Positions 16,028 to 24,835 of a stretch of 64,000 nucleotides of DNA are shown here, piece after piece; the stretch's first letter is position 1; every line of letters begins with the position of its first letter. The position numbers and the translations under genes are program-made. Source of the stretch: Kushneria pakistanensis (GTDB lineage Bacteria; Pseudomonadota; Gammaproteobacteria; Pseudomonadales; Halomonadaceae); NCBI RefSeq assembly GCF_014652795.1, contig NZ_BMZM01000001.1, positions 744,001 through 808,000 of the forward strand, read 5' to 3'. Below the pieces are notes generated by a model that saw only the letters and a program-made list of their open reading frames with translations, did no database searches and was not told where the DNA came from.

Positions 16028-19000
16028 TCAATCGTCGCCCATGGCCAGCAGGGACGCATTGCCCCCCAGGGCTGCGGTGTTGATCGTACGTGTTTTTTCG
16101 TTGGCAAAGCGCAGCAGATAGTGAGGGCCGCCGGCCTTGGGGCCGGTGCCTGAAAATCCTTGCCCACCAAAGGGTTGTACGCCCACCACGGCGCCTATGA
16201 TATTACGATTGACGTAGACATTGCCGACTCTGATGCGACTGGCCACATGGTTGGTGAAGGTCTCGTTACGACTGTGTACGCCAAAGGTCAGACCGTAACC
16301 GCGCTCGTTGATGATATCGATGACCTGATCGATCTCATTGGCCTTGAAGGTAGCCACATGCAGAATGGGCCCGAACTGTTCGGTGTCCAGCGCATCAATG
16401 CCATCGATCCTGAAGGCCGTCGGGGCAATAAAGGTGCCGCTGGCGGCTGTATCGGCGTCAATGGCGGTTTCGGCAATCAGACGGCCTTCACTCTTGAGTC
16501 GGTCGATGTGCGCTTGCAGCCCCTTTCGTGCCTCCTCATCAATGACCGGGCCCACATCGGTGGCCAGACGGGTCGGGTCGCCAATGTTGAGCTCGACCAT
16601 GGCCCCCTTGAGGGTCTCGATCACGCGCTCGGCAATGTCTTCCTGAACATAAAGTACGCGCAGCGCCGAGCAGCGCTGGCCGGCACTCTGATAGCTTGAC
16701 TCCACCACATCGGCCACGACCTGTTCGGGCAGGGCGGTGGAGTCCACGATCATGGCGTTCAGGCCACCGGTTTCTGCAATCAATGTCGGCAGGGCGGCAT
16801 TGTCACGCGCGGCGAGCGAGCGGTTGATCAACTGCGCCGTCTGGGTTGAACCGGTAAAGGCGACCCCGGTAATACGACGGTCACTGGAAAGCACCGACCC
16901 CACGGTGGCGCCATCGCCCGGCAACAGCTGTACCACTTCCCGCGGCATGCCCGCTTCATATAACAGCTCGATGACGCGATGAGCGATCAATGAGGTCTGC
17001 TCGGCCGGCTTGGCCAGTACGGTGTTGCCTGCCACGGCGGCGGCCACGGTCTGGCCGCAGAAGATCGCGATCGGGAAGTTCCACGGACTGATGGTGGTAA
17101 ACACACCCTTGCCCTGCATGATGAGTTCGTTGGACTCACCGGTCGGCCCGGGCAGGGGCGTCGGTGCGCCGAAGATTTCCCGTGCACGGGCAGCGTAGTA
17201 ACGACAGAAATCCACCGCTTCACGCACCTCGGCCACACCGTCGGGCAGCAGCTTGCCACCTTCCATGCAGCACATGGCCATCAGCTCCGCCATGTGTTTT
17301 TCCATCAAATCGGCAAAGCGTTCCAGAATGGCGGCGCGCTTTTCCACCGGCGTGTCGTTCCAGTCCGGAAAGGCCTTCCAGGCTACATCGATCGCACGTG
17401 AGGTTTCCTCGGCACTGCTCCAGCGCACGCTTCCGATCGTACGCCCATGATCCCAGGGGCAGATGACGTCATGACGCTCGCTGCTCTCATGATCAAGCTC
17501 AAACCCGACCAGCGGCCCCGCGCTATAGGTGCGCTCGAGAAAGGGCTTCATCTCATTGAGCAGTGGCTGGAACTGACTGTTGATGTTGAGGTTGATCCCT
17601 TTTGAATTGCGGCGACCATCGGTATAGATCTCGCTCGGCATCGGGATGTTGGCGTTGAAGTATTGGCCGACGCCAATGAGATTCTCGACCGGGTGAACGC
17701 ACAGGGATTCCACCGGTACACGCGGGTCAACCAGCTGATGCACGAATGAGGAGTTGGCGCCGTTTTCCAGCAGGCGGCGTACCAGGTAGGGCAGCAGATC
17801 CTTGTGTGCGCCTACAGGTGCGTAGATACGACACCAGGTCCCTGTCGGGGCCTGCTTGAGCGCGGCCTCATAGAGCGCCTCGCCCATGCCATGCAGACGC
17901 TGGAATTCAAAAGCGCGATCGCCCTGTTGGGCCAGATCGATAAGGGTCGAGATGGTATGGGCATTATGCGTCGCAAACTGGGGAAAAAGGCGGCCGCGCG
18001 TATTGTCCGACAGCAGATAGGTCGCACAGGCCAGATAGGAGACATCGGTGCAGGCCTTGCGGGTGAAGACCGGATAGCCGTCCACGCCGAGCTGCTGCGA
18101 TTCCTTGATCTCGCTGTCCCAATAGGCGCCCTTGACCAGACGCACCGGAATTTCATCGCTCTGATCGTCCGCAATGCGTGTCAGCCACTGAAGCGCCGGC
18201 AGGGCGCGCTTGGAGTAGGCCTGGATGACCAGACCGAATTTCCCCCAGCCCCGGCAGGCACTGGAGGTATATACCGCCTTGAAGACTTCAAGGGACAGTT
18301 CGAGTCGATCCACCTCTTCGGCATCAATGGTCAGGGCGACATCGAGCCCGCGTGCCAGCTCGACAAGCTGGCAGACCGTATCGACCAGCTCCTTCAACAC
18401 CTGGTCACGCCGCCCTGATTCATAGCGCGGATGCAGGGCCGAAAGCTTGATGGAGATCGACGGCGCCGGCGTACTTGAAGAGAGCTTCTGGCTGGTTTTG
18501 CCCACGGCGCGAATGGCGCTGGCGTAGTCATCGAAGTAGCGCGTGGCGTCCTGACGGGTCAGCGCGGCCTCGCCCAGCATGTCATACGAGTAGGTGTAGC
18601 CCTTGTCAAAAAGCGGTTTTGATCGCTTGAGCGCCTCATCGATGTCACGACCCAGCACGAACTGGCGGCCCATGATTTTCATGGCCTGGCGCATGGCCTG
18701 GCGAATCACCGGTTCACCCATGCGGTTGACCATTCGGTTGATAAAGCCGGCCGGACGGCCATCGCGGGGCTGATCCAGCTTGATCACACGGCCTGTGGTC
18801 AAAAGCCCCCAGGTGGAGGCATTCACGAACCAGGATTCGCTCTGGCCGGCGTATCTTTCCCATTCACCCACGCTCAGGCGATCCTCGATCAAGGCATCGG
18901 TCGTGGCGCTATCGGGCACCCGCAGCAGGGCTTCTGCCAGGCACATGAGCATCAGGCCTTCCTGGGTACCCAGGCTGTACTGCTGCAACAGCTCATCGAT

Positions 19001-19219
19001 GGAATCCACCGCGGTATCCATTGCGCGCACTTCTCGTACCAGGGCCGCCGTCTTGTCAGCGATACGCTTGAAATCCTTGTCATCGGTCTGCAGCAGATCG
19101 ATGAATTCACGCACCATGTCGTTTTCATTGACGATGTAGTGATCGCTGATGCGGTCAAAGAGGGTTTCAGGGTTCTGCTGCCAGGTGTTGGCATCCAGTA
19201 TCTGTTGGCTGTTGAGCAT
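16028..19219 (-). CDS. putA: Bifunctional proline dehydrogenase / L-glutamate gamma-semialdehyde dehydrogenase PutA
   Basis: The protein has 1063 residues. The FAD-dependent proline dehydrogenase barrel (about 150-480) shows RLVKGAYWDSEIK near residue 361. The NAD-dependent aldehyde dehydrogenase (about 560-1040) shows AETGGLN and the catalytic Cys near 850 (SAGQRCSALRV). Together they oxidise proline to glutamate with channelling of the semialdehyde. The E. coli-type N-terminal ribbon-helix-helix repressor domain and the long C-terminal extension are absent, so this form should not repress its own operon. An AraC-type gene directly upstream is the likely regulator. The start at 19219 (MLNSQQILDAN) is the only good ATG. 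Confidence 0.95.
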   Translation of the reverse strand: MLNSQQILDANTWQQNPETLFDRISDHYIVNENDMVREFIDLLQTDDKDFKRIADKTAALVREVRAMDTAVDSIDELLQQYSLGTQEGLMLMCLAEALLRVPDSATTDALIEDRLSVGEWERYAGQSESWFVNASTWGLLTTGRVIKLDQPRDGRPAGFINRMVNRMGEPVIRQAMRQAMKIMGRQFVLGRDIDEALKRSKPLFDKGYTYSYDMLGEAALTRQDATRYFDDYASAIRAVGKTSQKLSSSTPAPSISIKLSALHPRYESGRRDQVLKELVDTVCQLVELARGLDVALTIDAEEVDRLELSLEVFKAVYTSSACRGWGKFGLVIQAYSKRALPALQWLTRIADDQSDEIPVRLVKGAYWDSEIKESQQLGVDGYPVFTRKACTDVSYLACATYLLSDNTRGRLFPQFATHNAHTISTLIDLAQQGDRAFEFQRLHGMGEALYEAALKQAPTGTWCRIYAPVGAHKDLLPYLVRRLLENGANSSFVHQLVDPRVPVESLCVHPVENLIGVGQYFNANIPMPSEIYTDGRRNSKGINLNINSQFQPLLNEMKPFLERTYSAGPLVGFELDHESSERHDVICPWDHGRTIGSVRWSSAEETSRAIDVAWKAFPDWNDTPVEKRAAILERFADLMEKHMAELMAMCCMEGGKLLPDGVAEVREAVDFCRYYAARAREIFGAPTPLPGPTGESNELIMQGKGVFTTISPWNFPIAIFCGQTVAAAVAGNTVLAKPAEQTSLIAHRVIELLYEAGMPREVVQLLPGDGATVGSVLSSDRRITGVAFTGSTQTAQLINRSLAARDNAALPTLIAETGGLNAMIVDSTALPEQVVADVVESSYQSAGQRCSALRVLYVQEDIAERVIETLKGAMVELNIGDPTRLATDVGPVIDEEARKGLQAHIDRLKSEGRLIAETAIDADTAASGTFIAPTAFRIDGIDALDTEQFGPILHVATFKANEIDQVIDIINERGYGLTFGVHSRNETFTNHVASRIRVGNVYVNRNIIGAVVGVQPFGGQGFSGTGPKAGGPHYLLRFANEKTRTINTAALGGNASLLAMGDD

Positions 19220-19470
19220 GTTGAATTTCCTTGCCGCAATGGACGGCCAGCGCCGCTTTCAAACGCGTACACGAATGATGCACCGATGGCGGGCGGTTAA
19301 GAGAGGATGGTCATTTTTTCGACTGTAGGCCGTGACATACGACGCCGTCTTGTCGATTTAACGGGAAGGATTGTCAGATTGGCGGGAGTTGCAGGTACCG
19401 GTGGCCAGGGCAAAAAGCAGGCGTTCGGGCAATACACCTTTGGTCTTGAGGGGCTGTCAGAAAAATGACG

Positions 19471-20265
19471 TTACGGCTGATCCGATCCGGCCGTGCTGAC
19501 GGCGCTTTGCCGCAATGCACCGGGGGAGTGACCAAAATGGCGTCGGAAGGCATGAGACAGCGCGCTTTGATTGGCAAAGCCCGACCGCTCGGCAATGGTA
19601 ATCAGCGGCAGCCGCGTCTCCAGCAGCAGGGTTCTGGCTGCCCGAAGCCGCTTGCGCAGTATGTACTGGTAGGGCGGCAGGCCCGTACGGATGCGAAAAA
19701 GCTCGGTGAAGTGGGCGCTGGACAGATGCGCCAGTCCGGCCAGGTCTTCCACGCGGATGCCCCGAGCCAGATGTTGCTCGATGTAGTGATCAAGCATGAC
19801 CAGGTCGAGCCGCGACTGTGGTGTCGTCTGACGGTCGAGCAGGCGATGGGACAAAATCGAGAGCAGGGTAGTCACCAGAAGGTCGCGGTCTACCTCTGGC
19901 TGATGCGTGATCTCATCCACCATGAAGTTGAGGTAGGCACGCGCTGCGCTGTCGAGCGCAAAGTGCAGGGGCAGGGAGAAAAGCTGAAAGTGATGGCGAT
20001 AGATACCGGAAAGGCCCGGCGCGTCATCGAAAAGATCCAGCAGCAGTTGCGAGTTGTCACCGATGCCTCGGTAACAGTGTTCCCGATCGCCTGGAATGGT
20101 ACAGCCGTGAAAGGGGGAAATATGCAGCGGACGGCCATCAATGATGATTTCGGCCTCGCCTGCCAGACCAATCACGATCTGATGAAAGGGATGGGAATGT
20201 GCCTGGGAGATTTCCTCCAGCGGTGCGCGGCGGATGACATTGGTACTGGTCAGCGCGATGGTCAT
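19471..20265 (-). CDS. AraC family transcriptional regulator, probable activator of putAP
   Basis: This 264-residue protein has an N-terminal cupin sensor domain (HSHPFHQIVIGLAGEAEI, about 22-40, then HISPFHGCTIPGD) and two C-terminal helix-turn-helix motifs (about 165-255), ending in the usual FANQSALSHAFRRHFGHSP block. It is encoded 251 bases upstream of putA on the same strand. In Pseudomonas aeruginosa the AraC-type PruR activates proline use, and this putA lacks its own DNA-binding domain, so control of putAP is a reasonable inference. No operator was identified. Confidence 0.88.
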   Translation of the reverse strand: MTIALTSTNVIRRAPLEEISQAHSHPFHQIVIGLAGEAEIIIDGRPLHISPFHGCTIPGDREHCYRGIGDNSQLLLDLFDDAPGLSGIYRHHFQLFSLPLHFALDSAARAYLNFMVDEITHQPEVDRDLLVTTLLSILSHRLLDRQTTPQSRLDLVMLDHYIEQHLARGIRVEDLAGLAHLSSAHFTELFRIRTGLPPYQYILRKRLRAARTLLLETRLPLITIAERSGFANQSALSHAFRRHFGHSPGALRQSAVSTAGSDQP

Positions 20266-20306
20266 GGCAAGTTGATATCCAGACGGGAAATGCTCATCGG
20301 CCTGTA

Positions 20307-20684
20307 TCAGAAGGTACGTCTGTCATCGAGTGACAGACGCGCCGTCAGGTGCTGGCGCAGTGCATGTATTTCTTCCAGCCCCGGCTTTGAAAACAGGGCA
20401 CCGCCCTGCTCAAAACGCCAGGGCTGACCGTACTCATCCATGATGGCCTGGCAGCGCCGGCGCACATTTTCCAGATAAGGGTCGTGGCGGATCGGATAGC
20501 CGATGACGGTATGCCAGCGCGCTTCGGAGACACGGTTTTCCAGCGTCTCATCCAGCAGGGTCAGCAGATCGTTGGCGCTGGTGCGGTATCGCGGGGTTCG
20601 CGACAGCATCAGGGCCACTACCATGAAAGAGCAGATCAGCAGACAGACGGCAAAGGTCAGCAAAAAGGTAGCCATGGGGGTCAT
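20307..20684 (-). CDS. Membrane-anchored conserved protein, unknown function
   Basis: The 125-residue protein has one N-terminal membrane segment (about 5-27) followed by a soluble, charged domain. It contains RWHTVIGYPIRHDPYLENVRRR (first 20: RWHTVIGYPIRHDPYLENVR), a pattern I associate with short pseudomonad and halomonad proteins of unknown role. It lies between the CNNM gene and the araC gene with small gaps on the same strand (54 and 41 bases), so it may share a transcript with them. An alternative start is the fourth codon. No function is proposed. Confidence 0.6.
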   Translation of the reverse strand: MTPMATFLLTFAVCLLICSFMVVALMLSRTPRYRTSANDLLTLLDETLENRVSEARWHTVIGYPIRHDPYLENVRRRCQAIMDEYGQPWRFEQGGALFSKPGLEEIHALRQHLTARLSLDDRRTF

Positions 20685-20738
20685 CGGTTGCCGGGTCAGG
20701 CCGTCATTCTAGCATGCCCTGTCAGATGACCGAGAGCG

Positions 20739-21791
20739 TCAACGACCGGATGGCATGTCGTTAATGGCGGCTTCTCGGCTGTGGCGAATGCGTTTGAGCC
20801 ATAGCTGTCTGGCGTGGTGCCTGAGGTTGGAGACATCATCGGTTTCATCCACGATGTCCTGTCCCAGAATGGTTTCAAGAATGTCTTCCATGGTCAGTAC
20901 GCCTACCCAGGTGCCGTGGTCGTCATGGACCACACACAGATGGTGGTGATCACTGAGCATGCGAATGAATACCTGCTCGACACTGTCCTTGCCATTGACC
21001 GACTCGATGGGGTGCATGATCGATGCAAGGGTAGCGCCATCGTCGGCGTGATAGGCGTCCATCTTGTGCACATAGCCTACGGTCTGCTCCGGCGGTGCCA
21101 TGACAGGGTAGCGGGTAAAGGGCAGGTGGCTGCAGTCGGCATCGAACTCGGCCACGGTCATGTCGGGTGTCACCGTCTGACAGACCGTGCGCGGCGTCAT
21201 GACATCGCGCACGTTAATATCATGCAGGTTGAGGATATTAACGATGGTTCTGCTTTCATCAACATCCACGACACCTCTTTCCTGACCCAGCCTCGCCAGC
21301 GCCTTGATCTCTTCACGAACATCGACATCATCTTCCTTGCTGCCCCCGATGCGGCGCGTGATCTGCTCTGACAGCCATATAAAGGGCAGCAGCATCCAGA
21401 TCATGACCTTGAGCGTTGGTGCCAGTAGCGGTGCCAGTTCGCGCCAGTAACGTGCGCCGATGGTCTTGGGCAGGATTTCCGATAGCACCAGAATCAGCAG
21501 TGTCATGACCGCCGAGGCTACACCGATCCATGTGTCGCCGAAGACAACGGACACCTGAGCGCCCACGCCTGTTGCTCCGGCCGTATGAGCAATGGTGTTG
21601 AGGGTCAGGATGGCGGCCAGAGGACGGTCGACATTGTCCTTGAGATGACTCAGGGAACGATGCAGCGCCGGGCGTGATTCATGCAGACGTGCGATATAAC
21701 TGGGGGTCAGGGAGAGTAGTGCGGCTTCAAGCACCGAACAGATAAAGGAAATGCCAATGGCAGCAAGTGCAAAGGCGATTAGAAGGATCAT
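20739..21791 (-). CDS. CNNM/CBS-domain membrane protein (CorC-HlyC related)
   Basis: This 350-residue protein has an N-terminal CNNM (DUF21) membrane domain of about 140 residues (SFICSVLEAALLSLTPSYI, SEILPKTIGARY) and a tandem CBS pair at about 190-320 (VMTPRTVCQTV, GVLTMEDILETILG). The C-terminal CorC_HlyC transporter-associated domain found in YtfL or YoaE is absent. Family members are linked to Mg2+ or Co2+ efflux and bind ATP in the CBS pair. It is the first gene of a minus-strand run leading to putAP, but a functional link is not evident. Confidence 0.88.
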   Translation of the reverse strand: MILLIAFALAAIGISFICSVLEAALLSLTPSYIARLHESRPALHRSLSHLKDNVDRPLAAILTLNTIAHTAGATGVGAQVSVVFGDTWIGVASAVMTLLILVLSEILPKTIGARYWRELAPLLAPTLKVMIWMLLPFIWLSEQITRRIGGSKEDDVDVREEIKALARLGQERGVVDVDESRTIVNILNLHDINVRDVMTPRTVCQTVTPDMTVAEFDADCSHLPFTRYPVMAPPEQTVGYVHKMDAYHADDGATLASIMHPIESVNGKDSVEQVFIRMLSDHHHLCVVHDDHGTWVGVLTMEDILETILGQDIVDETDDVSNLRHHARQLWLKRIRHSREAAINDMPSGR

Positions 21792-21951
21792 GGGCGCTCA
21801 ATATGGCTTCAAGAGGCTTATTAATGACATTTCTACTGAGGTGATTGATTAAGAAAGGGTTAAAAAAGAAAAAAAGATGTGAGCGCTCGGAAATATTAAG
21901 TCTGAACACAAGATGCGGACTTCATGACAGTAACGCCGACGTTAACAGATG

Positions 21952-21992
21952 GTGTCGCCATTTTGCGACACATATTAATTATGCTTAATATG
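21952..21992. promoter_or_regulatory. Two abutting inverted repeats, candidate operators
   Basis: GTGTCGC/GCGACAC (21952-21958 and 21965-21971) and CATATTAA/TTAATATG (21971-21978 and 21985-21992) are both perfect. Both have six-base spacers and they share one base. Neither is followed by a T-run, so operator function is likelier than termination. Confidence 0.45.
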
Positions 21993-22042
21993 AATGCCAA
22001 CAAAATAAAATAAAATGATCACAAGATTTATATTTTTAATAC

Positions 22043-22070
22043 TTTAGTCACCAATAGTGATGGGTATAAT
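22043..22070 (+). promoter_or_regulatory. Candidate promoter for the small winged-helix gene
   Basis: A perfect TATAAT (22065-22070) lies 16 bases after a weak -35 (TTTAGT, 22043-22048), about 58 bases before the start at 22128. The weak -35 would suit an activator-dependent promoter. Confidence 0.4.
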
Positions 22071-22127
22071 CCCCGCCGGTAGCAAAACCTTAATCCATGT
22101 AATGTTAAAAAGGCTTACGCGCTCGGC

Positions 22128-22403
22128 ATGCAATCCCTTGATTCACTTGAACTGACCATTTTGACTCGCCTGCTCAACACAGGCCGATACCAGTGTGTCT
22201 ATGTCAAGGCAATCGAATTTGGCGTACCGAGTAACGAATTTGCGCGTGCCATACGCTATCTCGACAGGCGGGGGCTCATTGACGTGGTCTGGCAGGATCA
22301 GACATCACCTCACCTGCTGCACCGTCTTTTTCGAAAACCCTGTTTTGATCAGTGTTTTGGACGTATTACCGAATACGGCCTGCAGGTCGTCATGACCGGT
22401 TGA
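22128..22403 (+). CDS. Small winged-helix-like protein, possible transcription regulator
   Basis: The 91-residue protein matches a winged helix-turn-helix plan. Helix 1 is LELTILTRLLNTG (8-20), helix 2 VKAIEFGV, the recognition helix SNEFARAIRYLDRRGLI (35-51), a wing follows, and it ends in FGRITEYGLQVV, like the ITxxG strand of MarR/PadR folds. I know no named family for it. It stands alone behind a region with two perfect dyads, suggesting autoregulation. Two cysteines (Cys23, Cys72 and Cys77 region) could serve sensing, but that is speculation. Confidence 0.5.
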   Translation: MQSLDSLELTILTRLLNTGRYQCVYVKAIEFGVPSNEFARAIRYLDRRGLIDVVWQDQTSPHLLHRLFRKPCFDQCFGRITEYGLQVVMTG

Positions 22404-22491
22404 AAGGGCATGTCGTTATTGACTGCATCCTGCCTGTCTTTTGTATCCAGTGTTTGAAGCGCCATGCCGATACGGCGCCCATCACGGGCAT

Positions 22492-22518
22492 AAAAAAACC
22501 GCCACAACGAGGTGGCGG
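22492..22518 (-). terminator. Hairpin with T-run on the minus strand, no matching gene
   Basis: Read on the minus strand, CCGCCAC and GTGGCGG enclose a six-base loop and are followed by seven T's. The nearest annotated minus-strand gene ends nearly 400 bases away at 22903, beyond the tRNA, so what it terminates is unclear. Confidence 0.55.
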
Positions 22519-22520
22519 CC

Positions 22521-22607
22521 ATGCAAGGAACAGTTAAACCAAAACGCATTCCTCAGCGACTGAAGAAGAACGTCTTGCTTACTATGACCACCGTGTTGCC
22601 GGTTTGA
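22521..22607 (+). CDS. Possible 28-residue basic peptide
   Basis: An ATG at 22521 preceded by GAGGTGG (22509-22515, five-base spacing) opens a 28-codon frame ending at TGA. The peptide reads MQGTVKPKRIPQRLKKNVLL plus a short hydrophobic tail: basic first half, apolar second half. The ribosome binding site lies inside the minus-strand hairpin 22492-22518. Without homologues this remains a guess; chance is a real alternative. Confidence 0.22.
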   Translation: MQGTVKPKRIPQRLKKNVLLTMTTVLPV

Positions 22608-22677
22608 TTCCCTGAAATCAAAATTTTTTTTACTCAATGCCTTTTTGCCACAAAAACAGCGCTTTGGATGGCGATGC

Positions 22678-22706
22678 TTGTGTTTGCCGATGGGGGCTTT
22701 TATGAT
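22678..22706 (+). promoter_or_regulatory. tRNA-Gly promoter
   Basis: TTGTGT (22678-22683) and TATGAT (22701-22706) are 17 bases apart. The tRNA 5' end follows 10 bases later behind a GC-rich discriminator (GAGCGCC), as in stringently controlled promoters. Confidence 0.6.
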
Positions 22707-22715
22707 GAGCGCCAT

Positions 22716-22791
<76 letters not shown>

Positions 22792-22902
22792 TTTCTTCCT
22801 GTTGTCCTTCCTGCTGTATCACCCGACATGCCCCCCGGCTAACATGGGCCGGCCTGTAGACTGCCATGTATCTTGCTGGCTCGACTTCTGCGCTGTCCGG
22901 TA

Positions 22903-23175
22903 TCAGACATGACTGAAAAACTGAAGTACCTGATTCACACCCAGGCTATCTGACCAGGCCGCCGGTGTCTGGATCGTGGCAATGAACATCTGATCGTCCC
23001 TGTCCACATACTGTTCGAGATCGGCGAGTATGCGGTCAGGCGTGGCGGTCGTTCTGACCAGCCAGGTCGTTTCAAGGACATGCAGGCTATCGGGATACAG
23101 TGCCAGTGCCCTGAGAAGATGACGATACTCCTGGCCCGGACGCTTCAGATCACAGGTAATCATGTAGTCAGCCAT
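22903..23175 (-). CDS. Stand-alone Cas2-like (SinR-type) ferredoxin-fold protein
   Basis: The 90-residue protein starts MADYMITCDLKRPGQEYRHL and carries LHVLETTWLVRTTATPDRIL. This is the pattern (Y-DLK-PG-Y, then LEsTWlvkT) of a widespread stand-alone family annotated as SinR or Cas2-like, with a predicted ferredoxin fold. The Asp of the first strand (D10) is kept. No cas1, no CRISPR repeats and no obvious toxin partner are nearby. The biochemical role is unknown. Confidence 0.6.
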   Translation of the reverse strand: MADYMITCDLKRPGQEYRHLLRALALYPDSLHVLETTWLVRTTATPDRILADLEQYVDRDDQMFIATIQTPAAWSDSLGVNQVLQFFSHV

Positions 23176-23278
23176 GCCTGACTCCTGAGGTGCTGCCAGG
23201 CCTTTGGCCTGACAGGTGGCAAGGACTGTTGCGAAAGATCATGCGCCAGCCCGTGCCGGAATGAGGGGTGAGCCGGCA

Positions 23279-24739
23279 TTAACTGCCCGGTCCGGATTCC
23301 ATCCCATGACGGGATATCATGGGCCCCTGTTTGAGAGCCGTATTGAGATCACGCAGTGCACTGCGCAGTCCCTCTTCGATGCAGGGGTGATAGAAGGGCA
23401 TGTCGAGCATCTGTGTCACCGTCATGCGCTGCTGGTGACACCATGCCAGTAAATGGGCCAGGTGCTCGACGCGCGGGCCGAATATTTCAGCGCCCAGAAA
23501 AAGCCCTGAACCCTGTTCGCCATACACGCGCATCAGACCATGGTTCTGGCGCATGACGCGAGCGCGGCCCTGGTCTTCGAAACTGGCCTCTCCAGTGGCG
23601 TAGCTGTCGTGATGGTGTTTTTCGACCTCGGACCACGTCTTTCCGACCGTGGCAATCTGTGGTTCGGTAAAGACCACCAGAAGCATGGAGCGACGATGGC
23701 TGGCGCGAATATCCGGATAGCGCCCGGCGTTATCACCGGCAATACGTCCTTCATCGGAAGCTTCATGCAGCAGCGGCAGCTCGGCGCTGGCATCGCCTGC
23801 GATAAAGACAGGCGCAGGTGTGCCGTCCTGGTGCTGGCACTGCATGGTGTAGCGATCAAAGACCGGCACGCCTTCATTCATCGCAAGATGGGCCTGATCA
23901 ATCTCAAGCCCTTCAATGTTGGGAGGACGCCCCGTGGTGGCAAGCAGGTAGTCGAACTGTTCGGTTACCTCATGCTCACTGCCGCGCTCGACAAAGGTCA
24001 CTTCGACCCGATCATTGACGAGTGCCACGTTACGCGTATCGGCTTCGGGATCGAGATGGAACTCCGTATTGAAATGCTGATCGGCATATTCAAGAACGCT
24101 GGGGTCGGTAATGGGGCCGATCGCGCCGTCCACGCCAAACATGCGAACCCGAACCCCCAGGCGTGATAAAGCCTGCCCCACCTCCAGACCGACCACGCCG
24201 GGCCCAAACAGGGCGACCGACTCGGGCAGGTCTTCCCAGTAAAAGATATCGTCGCTGGTCACCAGACGATGGCCGGCGGCCTTTAGAAAATCGGGCTGAT
24301 CGGGGCTTGAACCGGTTGCAATGACAATGCGCTCGGCATGGATGCGGGTATGGTCATCGACGAGCAGGGTGTTGGGACCCTCAAATATTGCATGACCCCG
24401 AATGCGTTGTTCAGCATCGATGTCTTCCACCGATTCAATGACATTATCGACAAACCGGTCACGCTCCTGCCTGACACGCGCCATGACGTCGCGTCCATTG
24501 ATCTCGATGCGGCCATCAACATGTATGCCAAAGGCACTGGCATCACGGACGCTGTGCGCGGTTTCAGCCGCCGCAATCAATAGCTTGCCGGGCATGCAAC
24601 CTACCCGCGCGCAGGTTGTTCCGTAGGGACCGCCCTCGATCATGACGATACTGTCGGTATGTGCACGGGCCGCACTATAGGCGCTCAGACCGGCGCTTCC
24701 TGCGCCAATGATGGCAACATCTACACGTCTTTCCTGCAT
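23279..24739 (-). CDS. Dihydrolipoyl dehydrogenase-family flavoprotein (NAD(P)-disulfide reductase)
   Basis: The protein has 486 residues: FAD-binding GAGSAG (12-17), a redox-active disulfide TTCARVGCMPGK (Cys43, Cys48), a second dinucleotide motif GPGVVG near residue 199, and a dimerisation domain ending in FYHPCIEEGL with the active-site His-Glu region. The disulfide context differs from the canonical GTCLNVGCIPSK of true Lpd. No 2-oxo acid dehydrogenase genes are adjacent, so a role other than lipoamide oxidation is plausible. The upstream gene on the same strand is a peroxiredoxin-glutaredoxin fusion, which suggests thiol redox work. Confidence 0.85.
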   Translation of the reverse strand: MQERRVDVAIIGAGSAGLSAYSAARAHTDSIVMIEGGPYGTTCARVGCMPGKLLIAAAETAHSVRDASAFGIHVDGRIEINGRDVMARVRQERDRFVDNVIESVEDIDAEQRIRGHAIFEGPNTLLVDDHTRIHAERIVIATGSSPDQPDFLKAAGHRLVTSDDIFYWEDLPESVALFGPGVVGLEVGQALSRLGVRVRMFGVDGAIGPITDPSVLEYADQHFNTEFHLDPEADTRNVALVNDRVEVTFVERGSEHEVTEQFDYLLATTGRPPNIEGLEIDQAHLAMNEGVPVFDRYTMQCQHQDGTPAPVFIAGDASAELPLLHEASDEGRIAGDNAGRYPDIRASHRRSMLLVVFTEPQIATVGKTWSEVEKHHHDSYATGEASFEDQGRARVMRQNHGLMRVYGEQGSGLFLGAEIFGPRVEHLAHLLAWCHQQRMTVTQMLDMPFYHPCIEEGLRSALRDLNTALKQGPMISRHGMESGPGS

Positions 24740-24784
24740 GTCGGTTCTCCAGTATCAGGGCGTACGGTTGGGTCGTGCACGTAC

Positions 24785-24809
24785 AAAAACGGCCACCCTG
24801 AGGTGGCCG
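24785..24809 (-). terminator. Terminator after peroxiredoxin-glutaredoxin gene
   Basis: On the minus strand an 8-bp stem (CGGCCACC/GGTGGCCG, four-base loop) is followed by TTTTT. It separates the fusion gene from the Lpd-type gene 46 bases further on. Confidence 0.8.
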
Positions 24810-24835
24810 CTATCATCAATCAGGCGATGAACGCG

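Larger units (their letters stand above)
21792..22127. other. AT-rich intergenic region, divergent promoters, no gene seen
   Basis: This 336-base gap between divergent genes is clearly richer in A and T than its surroundings. I see no credible reading frame. It holds two adjacent inverted repeats (21952-21992) and a -10-like TATAAT (22065-22070). Confidence 0.7.
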
